A stretch of 51,799 nt of DNA from DATFXM01 sp035315885. Lineage in GTDB: Bacteria; Acidobacteriota; Blastocatellia; UBA7656. This document shows positions 24,512-33,395 of the stretch, piece after piece. Each line of letters begins with the position of its first letter. Position 1 is the first letter of the stretch. The notes below the pieces were generated by a model that did no database searches, was not told the DNA's origin, and saw nothing but the letters and a program-made list of their open reading frames with translations. A program made the position numbers and the translations under genes. Location of the stretch: NCBI GenBank assembly GCA_035315885.1, contig DATFXM010000127.1, positions 1 through 51,799 on the forward strand, read 5' to 3'.

Positions 24512-25903
24512 ATGGGTTCAAAGCTCATACCCGCAGACAACGCGCAGAAGCCGCGCGTGGTCATCGTCGGCGGAGGCTTTGGCGGGCTTTACTGCGCCCG
24601 CTCCCTCGGCCGCGCGCCACTGAGGATAACCGTCATCGACCGGCATAACTATCACCTGTTCCGCCCGATGCTTTATCAGGTTGCCACAGGACTGCTCTCC
24701 GCGGACGAAATTGCGGCTCCAATTCGCTCGGTGCTGCGACGGTTCAAAAACGTAGAGGTGCTGATGGTAGAAGTCACCGGCGTCGATACTGCGCGCAAAG
24801 TTGTCAAAACGAACGACGCCGAACTACCGTACGACTACCTCGTTCTCGCGACCGGAATTACCTACAACTACTTCGGACACGACGAGTGGAAGGAAATTGC
24901 TCCGGGTCTCGACTCGGTTGACGATGCCGATCGAATCCGGGGAAAGATACTTCAGGCGTTTGAAACGGCTGAACGCGTTGCCTTTGAGAATATCGAAGCA
25001 GTAGACCTGCCCGAATTGCTGACCTTCGTCCTCGTGGGTGCCGGTACTGCTGGAGTTGAGATGGCCGGGACGATCGCGGAAATGTCTCGGCTCGCTCTGC
25101 ACGGCGACTTTCGACATATAGATCCTCGATCATCGCATATCATTTTGTTCGAGGCGGCTCCGCGAATCTTGCCCGGTTATCCAGAGAAGCTCTCAGAAGA
25201 CGCCCGACGCCACCTCGAAAGCATCGGAGTCGACGTTCGAACCAACTCGCCCGTAGAGCAGGTCGATGCCACCGGCGTAGTGGTTAACGGAGAAAGAATC
25301 GGCGCAAGGACGGTGCTCTGGACAGCCGGCGTGATCGCGTCGCCAGCCGGAAAATGGATTGGAGCGGAAACCGATCGGGCTGGGCGCATAAAGGTGAATC
25401 CCGACCTCTCGGTACCGGGCATCGACGATGTGTTCGCGATCGGCGACACGGCCGCGGTGGTCGCCCCTAGTCGCAGTCTGCTCGGGTTCAAGAAATGGAA
25501 ACCCGCTCTGCTCCCCGGCGTTGCACAGCCCGCGATTCAGGAAGGGAGATACGTCGCTTCAGTGATTGCGCGGCGTGTTCGACGTCGGCCGCCTCCTGCT
25601 CCGTTCTGGTATTGGGACAAGGGAAGTCTTGCGATTGTTGGTCGTACTTTTGCGGTTGCCGATTTGAAAACGGTGCAGTTTTCGGGCGTGCTGGCGTGGC
25701 TGCTGTGGATCGGGATTCACATCTATTTTCTAATCGGTTTTGCCAATCGGCTAACGGTGATGTTGCAGTGGTCGATCTCGTTCTTGACGAAGCGCCGGGG
25801 TGTACGCATCTTCCCCCTGTATCGTCCGAGAGAGACGACAGTGAGCGAAGGGGCGAATGGGCCAACGGGTGACGCGGGGAGGAGTGACGCGGTGACGCGG
25901 TGA
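24512..25903 (+). CDS. ndh: Type II NADH:quinone oxidoreductase with a repeat-encoded tail
   Basis: A 463-residue FAD enzyme that passes electrons from NADH to membrane quinone without pumping protons. The FAD motif is VVIVGGGFGGLYCARSL, the NADH motif VLVGAGTAGVEMAG, and GDTAAV the second FAD contact. The C-terminal hydrophobic helices (LAWLLWIGIHIYFLIGFANR) anchor it to the membrane. The normal end is near FPLYRPRETT; about 20 further residues (SEGANGPTGDAGRSDAVTR) are translated from a period-8 array. The ATG at 24512 is chosen because AGCAGGAGG lies nine bases upstream. Confidence 0.9.
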   Translation: MGSKLIPADNAQKPRVVIVGGGFGGLYCARSLGRAPLRITVIDRHNYHLFRPMLYQVATGLLSADEIAAPIRSVLRRFKNVEVLMVEVTGVDTARKVVKTNDAELPYDYLVLATGITYNYFGHDEWKEIAPGLDSVDDADRIRGKILQAFETAERVAFENIEAVDLPELLTFVLVGAGTAGVEMAGTIAEMSRLALHGDFRHIDPRSSHIILFEAAPRILPGYPEKLSEDARRHLESIGVDVRTNSPVEQVDATGVVVNGERIGARTVLWTAGVIASPAGKWIGAETDRAGRIKVNPDLSVPGIDDVFAIGDTAAVVAPSRSLLGFKKWKPALLPGVAQPAIQEGRYVASVIARRVRRRPPPAPFWYWDKGSLAIVGRTFAVADLKTVQFSGVLAWLLWIGIHIYFLIGFANRLTVMLQWSISFLTKRRGVRIFPLYRPRETTVSEGANGPTGDAGRSDAVTR

Positions 25904-26024
25904 GGGAGCGAAGGGGGCGAAGCGGGTGACCCGAAAATTATATGACCGTGGAGTCGACCATTCGCTCCGTCCCCGCGTCACTCCTCCCTGCGTCCCCCTT
26001 CGCCTTCGCCCCTTCGACCCTCAC
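25847..26024. repeat. Inverted GGGGCGAA / GTGACGCGG array between convergent genes
   Basis: The left arm (25847-25930) has GCGAAGGGGCGAATGGG, then GTGACGCGGGGAGGAGTGAC; the right arm (25959-26024) has the complementary CCCCGCGTCACTCCTCC and CCCCTTCGCCTTCGCCCC. The left arm lies inside the end of the ndh frame. Confidence 0.78.
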
Positions 26025-26025
26025 T

Positions 26026-26763
26026 TCATCTCCTCATCTCAATAGGCTTTGTCTTGAACTCAAATCGTAGAAGCTCGACCGGCGAGTCGCCGGAATTCAG
26101 CAGATGTTCTTGTTGACCCGCGGCAATCCACAACGTTTTTCCAGCTTCCAGAGTCAGCTTGTCTTTGCCAGCCTTCCCAGACGCGTTCAACACTGACGTC
26201 CCAAGCGTCACCAGCAAAGCCGGTTCAGTAGCGCTGGTTGACTCGTCCATCTCTTTTCCTGGGGCGATTGCATGACGGGAAACGCGGATCTGTTCGTTTT
26301 CAAATTGTATTTTTTTGAAATTCTCTCCCGCCGGGTGTGGTTCAGTGTAGAACTTGCCCCGCAACGAGTTTTCGTTTATCGCTTCAGTCTTGAATTCAAT
26401 TCGAAGGAAGTCGCTCGGTAGATCGCTGGTGTTCTCGACCGCATGGACTTCCTTCACACTCTTGAACAATCTGAAGCTCCCGGCTTTGGTCGCGGGCCTG
26501 GTTATCGCGCCGTAGGGCAAATCCACGTGCTTGAATATCACCGGTCCACTGTCGTTCAAGTACACGTACGCCGAGGCCAGCTCGGTGTGATAGTGCTCGG
26601 GTATTTTCTCCTTTGGAGCGTAGTGAACTCGCGTCACACGGACCCAGTCGTTTTCAAACTGCAGCTTATACGCCTGCGGGGCGACCTTCAGAGGGTCCTG
26701 ACATCGAACCTCAGGGACCGGCAAGCAAACTGCAACCGCAAGCAGAAGTAAATACCGAATCAT
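26026..26763 (-). CDS. Secreted double-cupin protein
   Basis: A 245-residue protein with a signal peptide (MIRYLLLLAVAVCLPVPEVRC). Two similar cupin halves follow: LQFENDWVRVTRVHYAPKE (about 34-52) and IQFENEQIRVSRHAIAPGKE (about 153-172), each closing with an ELLRFEFKT/FLRIEFKT-like strand. The first half has EHYHTE, a likely metal site; the second has ESTSAT there and has lost the histidines. The origin is clearly an internal duplication. Substrate and reaction are unknown. It follows tatD by 23 bp on the same strand. Confidence 0.8.
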   Translation of the reverse strand: MIRYLLLLAVAVCLPVPEVRCQDPLKVAPQAYKLQFENDWVRVTRVHYAPKEKIPEHYHTELASAYVYLNDSGPVIFKHVDLPYGAITRPATKAGSFRLFKSVKEVHAVENTSDLPSDFLRIEFKTEAINENSLRGKFYTEPHPAGENFKKIQFENEQIRVSRHAIAPGKEMDESTSATEPALLVTLGTSVLNASGKAGKDKLTLEAGKTLWIAAGQQEHLLNSGDSPVELLRFEFKTKPIEMRR

Positions 26764-26786
26764 TGATCAAACTCCCATAGAGGTCT

Positions 26787-27581
26787 TCAGGTGCCGCTGA
26801 GTCCCCATGCCGCAAAGAATGCGCGTTTGAAATTGTCACTGGTCAACGTTGCCACATCCGCAAGTTCGATCCCACGAACCTCTGCGATGCAGCGGGCCGT
26901 CTCAACCACATAAGCCGGCTCATTGCGCCGCCCGCGATACGGCATCGGCGCAAGAAAAGGCGCGTCAGTTTCGATAAGGATTCTGTCGGCGGGAAGCATC
27001 TTCGCCGTCTGCCGCAGATCCTCGGACTTCTTGAAAGTAACCACTCCGGAGAAAGAGATGTAGAACCCCATCTCCACGACTCTTTCAGCGAAGTGACGCG
27101 TGCCGGTGAAGCAGTGAATGACGCCGGGCAGTTCCGAGCTCCATTCTTCATCCAGAATCGTCAGCGTATCAGGTTCTGCTTCCCGTGTATGGATGATTGC
27201 CGGCAGTCGTCGTTCGCGCGCAAGCCGCACCTGGCGGCGAAACACGTCACGCTGCGTATCGCGCGGGGAGTTGTTGTAGTGATAATCCAGACCCACTTCA
27301 CCCCACCCGATGACTCTTGGATGTGACGCGAGCGTTTTTAGCCTGGCCTCAATGTCGCTGCTGTACAACCGGGCTTCATGAGGGTGCACACCGACGGTCG
27401 TGTAGATGAAGTCGTACTTTTCGGCGAGTTTGATTGCTGCTGAGTGCGAATCCCGTTGGATTTCGCCGTTGCCGACGCATACCAGGAGTTCCACGCCGGC
27501 GTCTCGCGCGCGATTGATCATCGACTCGCGATCAGAATCGAAGTCAGACATTTCGATGTGACAGTGTGAATCGATGTACAT
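26787..27581 (-). CDS. tatD: TatD family metal-dependent deoxyribonuclease
   Basis: A 264-residue TIM-barrel hydrolase of the TatD/YcfH group. Metal ligands are visible in IDSHCHIEM (6-8), GWGEVGLDYHY, PAIIHTREA, GVIHCFTGT and LIETDAPFLAP. Family members have Mg-dependent 3-5 exonuclease or related phosphoesterase activity in the cytosol. It is upstream of the double-cupin gene and divergent from the sigma-factor gene. TatD or YcfH cannot be separated with certainty. Confidence 0.9.
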   Translation of the reverse strand: MYIDSHCHIEMSDFDSDRESMINRARDAGVELLVCVGNGEIQRDSHSAAIKLAEKYDFIYTTVGVHPHEARLYSSDIEARLKTLASHPRVIGWGEVGLDYHYNNSPRDTQRDVFRRQVRLARERRLPAIIHTREAEPDTLTILDEEWSSELPGVIHCFTGTRHFAERVVEMGFYISFSGVVTFKKSEDLRQTAKMLPADRILIETDAPFLAPMPYRGRRNEPAYVVETARCIAEVRGIELADVATLTSDNFKRAFFAAWGLSGT

Positions 27582-27716
27582 TGGACAGAATATGCGGCAA
27601 CTGGATCGATGTATGCAATTCGAAGTACAGAGTTATTATTCGAGATTGGATCTAGCGGTGTTTTGCGCCCCGCCGTCCTTGGCGTTAAAGTGTTCGACAC
27701 ATCGCGAGGTCGATCA

Positions 27717-28466
27717 GTGGGAGAGATGCACTATTCAAAGCCCGGCGCCGGAGACCGCTTCCCGCCTACAAGGCTCTCGGCAATCGTTTCCGCTCGAGCT
27801 GAAGACCCTGACGAAAGACAGCGGGCCTTTGAAACAATCATTTCAGCGTACTGGAAACCTGTCTACAAATACATCAGACTCAAGTGGTACAGGACAGGCG
27901 AAGACGCGCAGGACCTCACTCAATCGTTCTTTGCACAGGCGATCGAAAAGCGATTCTTTGACAGCTACGATCCGTCGAAATCGCGCTTCAGGACATTCGT
28001 TCGCATTTGCCTCGATGGCTTTCTGGCAAATGAGGACAAAGCCGCAAAACGCATCAAGCGCGGAGGCAACGTCCAAACTCTGTCTCTCGATTTTGAAGCT
28101 GCCGAGGGGGAGTTGCGCGCGACGCGTGAGCCGGCAGCTCCGGTTGGCGAGGACTTCTTCGATCGCGAATGGACGCGCAGCCTCTTTTCTCTCGCCCTCG
28201 ACTCATTCAGGAAGAAGTGCGAGCAAAGCGGTAAGCAAATCCAGTTCAACATGTTCGAACGCTATTACCTCAGCGAGGATGATTCCAAGCCAGGTTATCA
28301 GCGGCTTTCATCGGAATTCGAAGTGCCAACCACCAGCGTGACCAACTATCTCGCATTCGGTAGACGCGAGTTTCGCAAAGCGCTGCTCGAACACCTGCAA
28401 GAGCTGACGTCTACCGACGAAGAGTTCCGGCGTGAAGCACGGTCCCTGTTAGGACAAGAGCCATGA
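27717..28466 (+). CDS. ECF-like RNA polymerase sigma factor coupled to a Ser/Thr kinase
   Basis: A 249-residue sigma factor. Region 2 is seen as AFETIISAYWKPVYKYIRLKW and DAQDLTQSFFAQAIEK (GEDAQDLTQ is the core recognition segment); region 4 has YQRLSSEFEVPTTSVTNYLAFGRREFR as the -35 binding helix-turn-helix. Unlike most ECF factors no anti-sigma gene is adjacent; the kinase gene overlaps its stop by four bases. In similar pairs the kinase activates the sigma factor by phosphorylation. GTG at 27717 is chosen since GAGGT lies six bases upstream; the ATG at 27726 has its SD too close. Confidence 0.82.
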   Translation: MGEMHYSKPGAGDRFPPTRLSAIVSARAEDPDERQRAFETIISAYWKPVYKYIRLKWYRTGEDAQDLTQSFFAQAIEKRFFDSYDPSKSRFRTFVRICLDGFLANEDKAAKRIKRGGNVQTLSLDFEAAEGELRATREPAAPVGEDFFDREWTRSLFSLALDSFRKKCEQSGKQIQFNMFERYYLSEDDSKPGYQRLSSEFEVPTTSVTNYLAFGRREFRKALLEHLQELTSTDEEFRREARSLLGQEP

Positions 28467-29533
28467 AGTGGATTTCTGACGACGCGTTGCTCAGGTTGCG
28501 CGATGCGGCGGAAGAACCCGACCTGGAAGGAACGCCGTACAGGCTGATCCGCAAAGTAGGTGCAGGCGGGATGAGCGTCGTCTATCTCGCGCAGGACGCG
28601 CGGCTGAACCGCAACGTGGCACTCAAGATCATGAATGTGTCAGACGAAAGCGGGAACCTGGCTTCTCGAATGACCCGAGAGGCTCAGATCGTAGCACGGC
28701 TGGAGCACCCGGCCATCGTCCCCATACACGACGTTGGCCGGCTGGAGGATGGTCGAGTGTTCTACACGATGAAGTACGTCCAGGGGCGACGACTCGATCA
28801 CTACGTGGCTAGCAGGCCAGCGTTGACTGAAATGCTCCGAGTCTTTCAACGAGTTTGCGAGGCCGTTTCCTTTGCACATTCATGCAGCGTGATCCACCGC
28901 GACATCAAGCCGGAGAACATAATGGTTGGTGCATTCGGCGAGGTGCTGGTGATGGACTGGGGCATCGCAAAGATCCTGGGGAAACCGGGTGAACCTCGGA
29001 CCGAGCCGCTCAGGTACGAAGCCTACTCGGAGCCGGGCCCTGATCAAACGGCAACGCTGATCGATCCTCGCGCTAATTCAGGAAATGAGACTGCCGATGG
29101 AGCAATCATTGGGACCCCGGCATACATGTCACCCGAGCAGGCGGCTGGAGATAATCAGCGCGTCGATTTTCGAACCGACGTCTATGCCCTCGGAGCGATA
29201 CTGCACTTCATACTGACGGGAAGTCCCCCGTTTGAAGCCGCCGATCTCCGGACCGGGCAATCGCAGACGCCAGCCCTTCGCGGCAAAGTGCAACCGGCGC
29301 TGGAGGCAACTTGTCTCAAGGCTCTGAACCACGATTCAGAAAAACGCTACGCAAGCGCTCAGGCAATGGCCGCCGATATTTCTGCGTTCCTGGACGGCCT
29401 CTCAGTCTCCGCGTACAAAGAGAGCGCATTGGAAAAGGCGGCGAGGCTGCTCGCACGCAACCGGCCTTTGGTCATTCTGATCCTTGCGTATCTCCTGATG
29501 CGTTTGCTGGTATTGGTTTTTTTCAGACGCTAA
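28463..29533 (+). CDS. Membrane-anchored Ser/Thr protein kinase
   Basis: A 356-residue Hanks-type kinase. Glycine loop GAGGMSVVY (~33-41), ATP lysine in VALKIM, catalytic loop IHRDIKPENIM, DWG in place of DFG (common in bacterial kinases), GTPAYMSPEQA activation segment and DVYALGAILHFILTG. A single membrane helix near the C-terminus (RPLVILILAYLLMRLLVLVFF) anchors it, with almost nothing outside, so it has no periplasmic sensor domain. ATGA overlap with the sigma-factor gene means the two are made together. The sigma factor is the likely substrate. Confidence 0.93.
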   Translation: MKWISDDALLRLRDAAEEPDLEGTPYRLIRKVGAGGMSVVYLAQDARLNRNVALKIMNVSDESGNLASRMTREAQIVARLEHPAIVPIHDVGRLEDGRVFYTMKYVQGRRLDHYVASRPALTEMLRVFQRVCEAVSFAHSCSVIHRDIKPENIMVGAFGEVLVMDWGIAKILGKPGEPRTEPLRYEAYSEPGPDQTATLIDPRANSGNETADGAIIGTPAYMSPEQAAGDNQRVDFRTDVYALGAILHFILTGSPPFEAADLRTGQSQTPALRGKVQPALEATCLKALNHDSEKRYASAQAMAADISAFLDGLSVSAYKESALEKAARLLARNRPLVILILAYLLMRLLVLVFFRR

Positions 29534-29581
29534 AGATCGATCGGCGATTGTTTAATAGAACCTTCGAGGGTGAACGAATCA

Positions 29582-30055
29582 TTAGCCGCTGCGTGCCGGC
29601 TTTCGTCGCGCTATTCGGCCCTTAAAGAAGACTTCGTGATCGTGTTCGGTTTGAGCCATCGCCCGGAGTTCAGAGGCGAAGTGAGCGAGGCCAAGGTTTT
29701 CGGCATACGTCGCAGCCTTGTAGTACTCGTCTACATTATCGGTTTCCAGGGCTGCTGCGACGTACATCGGCATGAACCATCCGGAGAAGCGGCAGGCCGC
29801 CGATACGGTATGACCAATAGCGTGCGACAAGATCTCACGTCGGCGAAGCGGGGCGGAGCTCAGCTCGGCAAGCATCTCCCCCAGTCGAGCGCGGTGCCGC
29901 CATTCATCGATCTCGATCTTCTGGATCGCGGCGCGTTCGGCGGGGTCCTGGACCGAGCGCCAGTGTCCCCGATAAGCAAGCGCTGCGGCCAGCTCCCCCG
30001 AATAGGCGCGCTGCAATATCTGCACCAGCTTCTCGCGATCGGTCTCTATGTCCAT
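29582..30055 (-). CDS. Ferritin-like di-iron protein (COQ7-like)
   Basis: A 157-residue four-helix protein with the ligand pattern of ferritin-like di-iron enzymes: Glu in SGELAAALAYRGH, ExxH in IDEWRHR, Glu in ETDNVDEYY, and ExxH in AQTEHDHEVFF. This resembles demethoxyubiquinone hydroxylase (Coq7)-like proteins, but no quinone genes are adjacent, so the substrate is unknown. It converges with the kinase gene and is divergent from the YciI gene. Confidence 0.75.
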   Translation of the reverse strand: MDIETDREKLVQILQRAYSGELAAALAYRGHWRSVQDPAERAAIQKIEIDEWRHRARLGEMLAELSSAPLRRREILSHAIGHTVSAACRFSGWFMPMYVAAALETDNVDEYYKAATYAENLGLAHFASELRAMAQTEHDHEVFFKGRIARRKPARSG

Positions 30056-30205
30056 TGCATTTTCTCCGGTTCGGGGTATTGTTCTCAGCTTGGGTGGGCG
30101 TTGCTGCGTCGGCCCGAAGCTGTTCTATTGACAGGGTAACGAGCCGGCCACACGCAGGCTATTTTGTTGGCGCTGCAAAACTAACTTGTTTTAGGAGGCA
30201 TGACA

Positions 30206-30925
30206 ATGCGTTTCGCCTTAATTCTGGCGCTCTTGTTCGATTCAATTCTTCCGGCGTCCGTCCGCGCATTGCAGGAGCAGCCGCAGTACCAGATGACGAC
30301 CTACTACCTCCTGCTCCTTGCAAAAGGTTCGAAGTGGACCAAGGAGCAGTTCCCTCAGAAACAGCAATTGGTGGCGGCGCATGTAAAACGCCTCGTAGAT
30401 CTCGGTGCTCAGGGAAAGGTAGTCATCGCGGGCCCATTAGCTGATGACACCGGCTTGACCGGAATAGTAGTGGTGAACGCTTCATCCCCAGAAGAAGCGC
30501 GCAAGATCGAGGAAGATGATCCGCTGGTCGTCGCAGGTTTCTTCTCAGTCGGGGCGGTCATAAAGTGGTGGGCAGCGAAAGGCATCATGAAAGTGCCCCC
30601 TAAGGCCCCAGCGTCTCCAGCCGACTTTGACACCTACTATTTCGCTATCGGCCGCCACGGACCAAAGTGGACGCCTGAGGCCACTCCGGAAGTCAACAAG
30701 ATCCAGGCCGGGCACATGGAGAACATCAACCGGATGGCGAAGATGGGCAAGCTGGTCATCGCCGGACCATTCATGAGCGGCGGCGAATACGCCGGCTGCT
30801 TTGTGTTCAAGGTAGCTAATGCTGACGAAGCTCTCAAACTTCTTGAGGTTGATCCCGCGATCTCGTCTGGCAGACTTGTCGTAGATGTGCACCCCTGGCT
30901 TGTAGCAAAGGGCTCGCTGCCCTGA
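30206..30925 (+). CDS. Secreted protein with two YciI-like domains
   Basis: A 239-residue protein with a signal peptide (MRFALILALLFDSILPASVRA) and two tandem YciI-like ferredoxin-fold domains (about 30-125 and 135-235). The halves align: YYLLLLAKGSKWT with YYFAIGRHGPKWT, and GKVVIAGPLADDTG with GKLVIAGPFMSGGE. Each half has the conserved His (AAHVKRL, AGHMENI). YciI domains are of uncertain function and are rarely exported. The second of two close ATGs is chosen because AGGAGG lies seven bases before it. Its stop is one base from the stop of convergent priA. Confidence 0.85.
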   Translation: MRFALILALLFDSILPASVRALQEQPQYQMTTYYLLLLAKGSKWTKEQFPQKQQLVAAHVKRLVDLGAQGKVVIAGPLADDTGLTGIVVVNASSPEEARKIEEDDPLVVAGFFSVGAVIKWWAAKGIMKVPPKAPASPADFDTYYFAIGRHGPKWTPEATPEVNKIQAGHMENINRMAKMGKLVIAGPFMSGGEYAGCFVFKVANADEALKLLEVDPAISSGRLVVDVHPWLVAKGSLP

Positions 30926-30926
30926 C

Positions 30927-33362
30927 TCACATCAGGTTCACCGGGTCAACTTCAATTGCTATGGATCGGGGACTGTGTCCATCGGCGATCACCCGATCCA
31001 TAGCAATATCCAATGCCTCCCGGGCTGGAGATCTCGACCGGGCTTTGATGAGAATCTGAACCCGATGCTCGCCTTTGAGGCGAGCCAGTGGTGCCGGCGC
31101 CGGTCCAAGCACCCTCAGGTGGTGTTCGCGAGCTTGCTCTCTGAGATGACGCGCCACCTCTTCGGCGAGCTCGCGCGCGGTCTCGTGTTGCTTATGATGG
31201 ACCAGAATGTTTATGAGCACGCTGAAGGGCGGATAACTCATCGCGCGGCGAAATTCCATTTCACGCCGGTAGAATTCTTCGTAGCTCTGCGATCGGGCAC
31301 ACTGAACCGAGTAATGTTCGGGATGATACGTCTGAATCAGTACTCGGCCAGGACGGGCTCCGCGTCCCGCGCGTCCCGCCACCTGTGCAAGGAGTTGAAA
31401 GGTCCGCTCGGACGCTCGAAAATCTGGCAACGCGAGTCCAGCATCAATTGAAACAACACCGACCAGCGTCACGTTGGGGAAGTCATGACCCTTCGCGATC
31501 ATTTGAGTCCCAACCAGAAGGTCGATGCCTCCCGATGCGAACTCCATGATGATTTGTTCGAGACTGCCGCGGCGACGCGCAGTGTCACGATCCAGGCGTG
31601 CGATTCTCATAGCCGGATAAAGCTCCGTCAGCCGAGCCTCGAGCTGTTCGGTGCCGAGCCCGATGTACTGGATGTACTGCCCATCGCAAGCGTCGCACGT
31701 ACGAGGAACTGGACGGATGTATCCGCAATAGTGACACTGCAGGCTGCTGTCATAACGGTGGTACGTCAACGTCACATCGCAATTTGGGCAGGGCACCGCA
31801 AGCCCGCACGACCGGCACAGCAGAAAGGCCGAGAATCCTCTGCGATTTAACAGGATCAATGTTTGTTCGCCGCGTGCGTGGTTCTCAGCTATCGCGGCCT
31901 TCAACTCATCAGACAACACCTGCTGCTTGCCGTGCCGCTTGAAGACCTCGCGCATATCGACTGTCTCCACCGTTGCAAGAGCACGCTCGCCGTAGCGTTT
32001 CTCAAGCTTCAACAAACTGTATTTGCCGGCCTGCGCGTTTGAATAACTCTCCACGGAAGGCGTCGCAGACCCGAGCACTACGACCGCACCAACCTGATGA
32101 CCACGCATTATCGCGGTGTCGCGACCGTTGTACCGGGGACTCTCCTCCTGTTTGTACGAAGTGTCGTGCTCTTCGTCGACGATGATCAGGCCTATGTTCT
32201 CCAGCGGCGCAAACACTGCAGATCGCGTTCCGATGACTACGCGCGCGTGACCTGACTTGACGCGTTTCCATTCATCGATTCGCTCGCCTTCCGAAAGACT
32301 CGAGTGGATCATCGCCAGGGTATCCGAGAATTCGGCTCTCAACCTCCGAGAAAAAATCGGCGTGAGCGATATCTCAGGGACCAGCATCAGCGCCGATTTA
32401 CCGAGGTTCAGTGCGGCCCGGATCGACTTGATGTAGATCTCGGTTTTCCCGCTGCCGGTCACTCCGTGAAGCAGGAAGGTCGAGTAAGTCCCGGTCGAGA
32501 GCCTCTCCAGAATCTGGTCAAGCGCGGCCGCCTGATCCGATGTCAGGCTGACTCCGGTTTCGTTTGTCGTGTCGAGGTGGGCGAGAGGGTCTCGCCGAAC
32601 CTCTCGTGAAAACACTTGAACTATTCCTCGTCGTTCGAGCGTGCGCACTACCGAGCTGGAAACACCGGTGAGTTCGAGGAGCCGGCTCAAGCCGAGGGGC
32701 TCGCGTTTTTCCAGCTCGGCCATCACTCGTTGTTGACGTTCGTTAAGCGGCTTGCCGTCACCGTCAGTGTCTCCTGCGCGTCTCACTGCGTTCTCGAGAC
32801 GCGGCTTCAGACCTGCCTCGCCGGCTTTTTGCCACGTTCGTATAAACCCTTCTCGTTCGAGACTGCGAATGATCGCGGCGGCCTTCTGTTTCGAGAACTC
32901 GCGTTCCAACAATCGCGCGCTCGCCGTCTCGACACCCGCAAGGAGTTCAAGTGCTGCGAGTTTTGTTTCCGGCGCCCCGCCACTGGTTCCGTGAGCAAGC
33001 TCGGCGCGTCCTGCATCAGTAATCGCGATCAATCGCTCGCTGATAGTGGTTGCCCCGGCGGGCAGGGCAGCTCTAAGGCATTCACCCCACGGTGCGTAGT
33101 AGTAGTCGGACATCCAGCGAGTGAGCTCGAGAATAACCGGGCCGATGATTGGCTCGTCGTCGAGAACCTCTTCGATGTCCCGTACCTCGATTTCATCTGA
33201 ATGGAGAGCTTCGACGAGGTCTACGATGAACCCGGTCAGAGTTTTCTTGCCGAGGGAGACAGTGACGCGACAACCCACGCGGGCGAGGGGCTCCAAATGA
33301 GAGGGGATTTGATATGTGAACGTTTGCCGCACATAAACTGGTACGGCGACCTCAGCGAACAT
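30927..33362 (-). CDS. priA: Primosomal replication protein N-prime (PriA helicase)
   Basis: An 811-residue superfamily 2 helicase that restarts replication forks. The N-terminal DNA-binding domain begins FAEVAVPVYVRQTFTYQIP. Helicase motifs are GVTGSGKTEIY (Walker A), VDEEHD (motif II), LGSATPS, and the zinc-binding cysteines CRSCGLAVPCPNC...CHYCGYIRPVPRTCDAC. VGTQMIAKGHDFPNVTLVG is motif V and VAGRAGRG motif VI. The length is slightly above the usual ~730, mostly through insertions in the N-terminal half. Upstream lies a heptamer array arm. Confidence 0.95.
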   Translation of the reverse strand: MFAEVAVPVYVRQTFTYQIPSHLEPLARVGCRVTVSLGKKTLTGFIVDLVEALHSDEIEVRDIEEVLDDEPIIGPVILELTRWMSDYYYAPWGECLRAALPAGATTISERLIAITDAGRAELAHGTSGGAPETKLAALELLAGVETASARLLEREFSKQKAAAIIRSLEREGFIRTWQKAGEAGLKPRLENAVRRAGDTDGDGKPLNERQQRVMAELEKREPLGLSRLLELTGVSSSVVRTLERRGIVQVFSREVRRDPLAHLDTTNETGVSLTSDQAAALDQILERLSTGTYSTFLLHGVTGSGKTEIYIKSIRAALNLGKSALMLVPEISLTPIFSRRLRAEFSDTLAMIHSSLSEGERIDEWKRVKSGHARVVIGTRSAVFAPLENIGLIIVDEEHDTSYKQEESPRYNGRDTAIMRGHQVGAVVVLGSATPSVESYSNAQAGKYSLLKLEKRYGERALATVETVDMREVFKRHGKQQVLSDELKAAIAENHARGEQTLILLNRRGFSAFLLCRSCGLAVPCPNCDVTLTYHRYDSSLQCHYCGYIRPVPRTCDACDGQYIQYIGLGTEQLEARLTELYPAMRIARLDRDTARRRGSLEQIIMEFASGGIDLLVGTQMIAKGHDFPNVTLVGVVSIDAGLALPDFRASERTFQLLAQVAGRAGRGARPGRVLIQTYHPEHYSVQCARSQSYEEFYRREMEFRRAMSYPPFSVLINILVHHKQHETARELAEEVARHLREQAREHHLRVLGPAPAPLARLKGEHRVQILIKARSRSPAREALDIAMDRVIADGHSPRSIAIEVDPVNLM

Positions 33363-33395
33363 CGAATGAATGTTAATGCAGTGAGGCCGCTGGTG

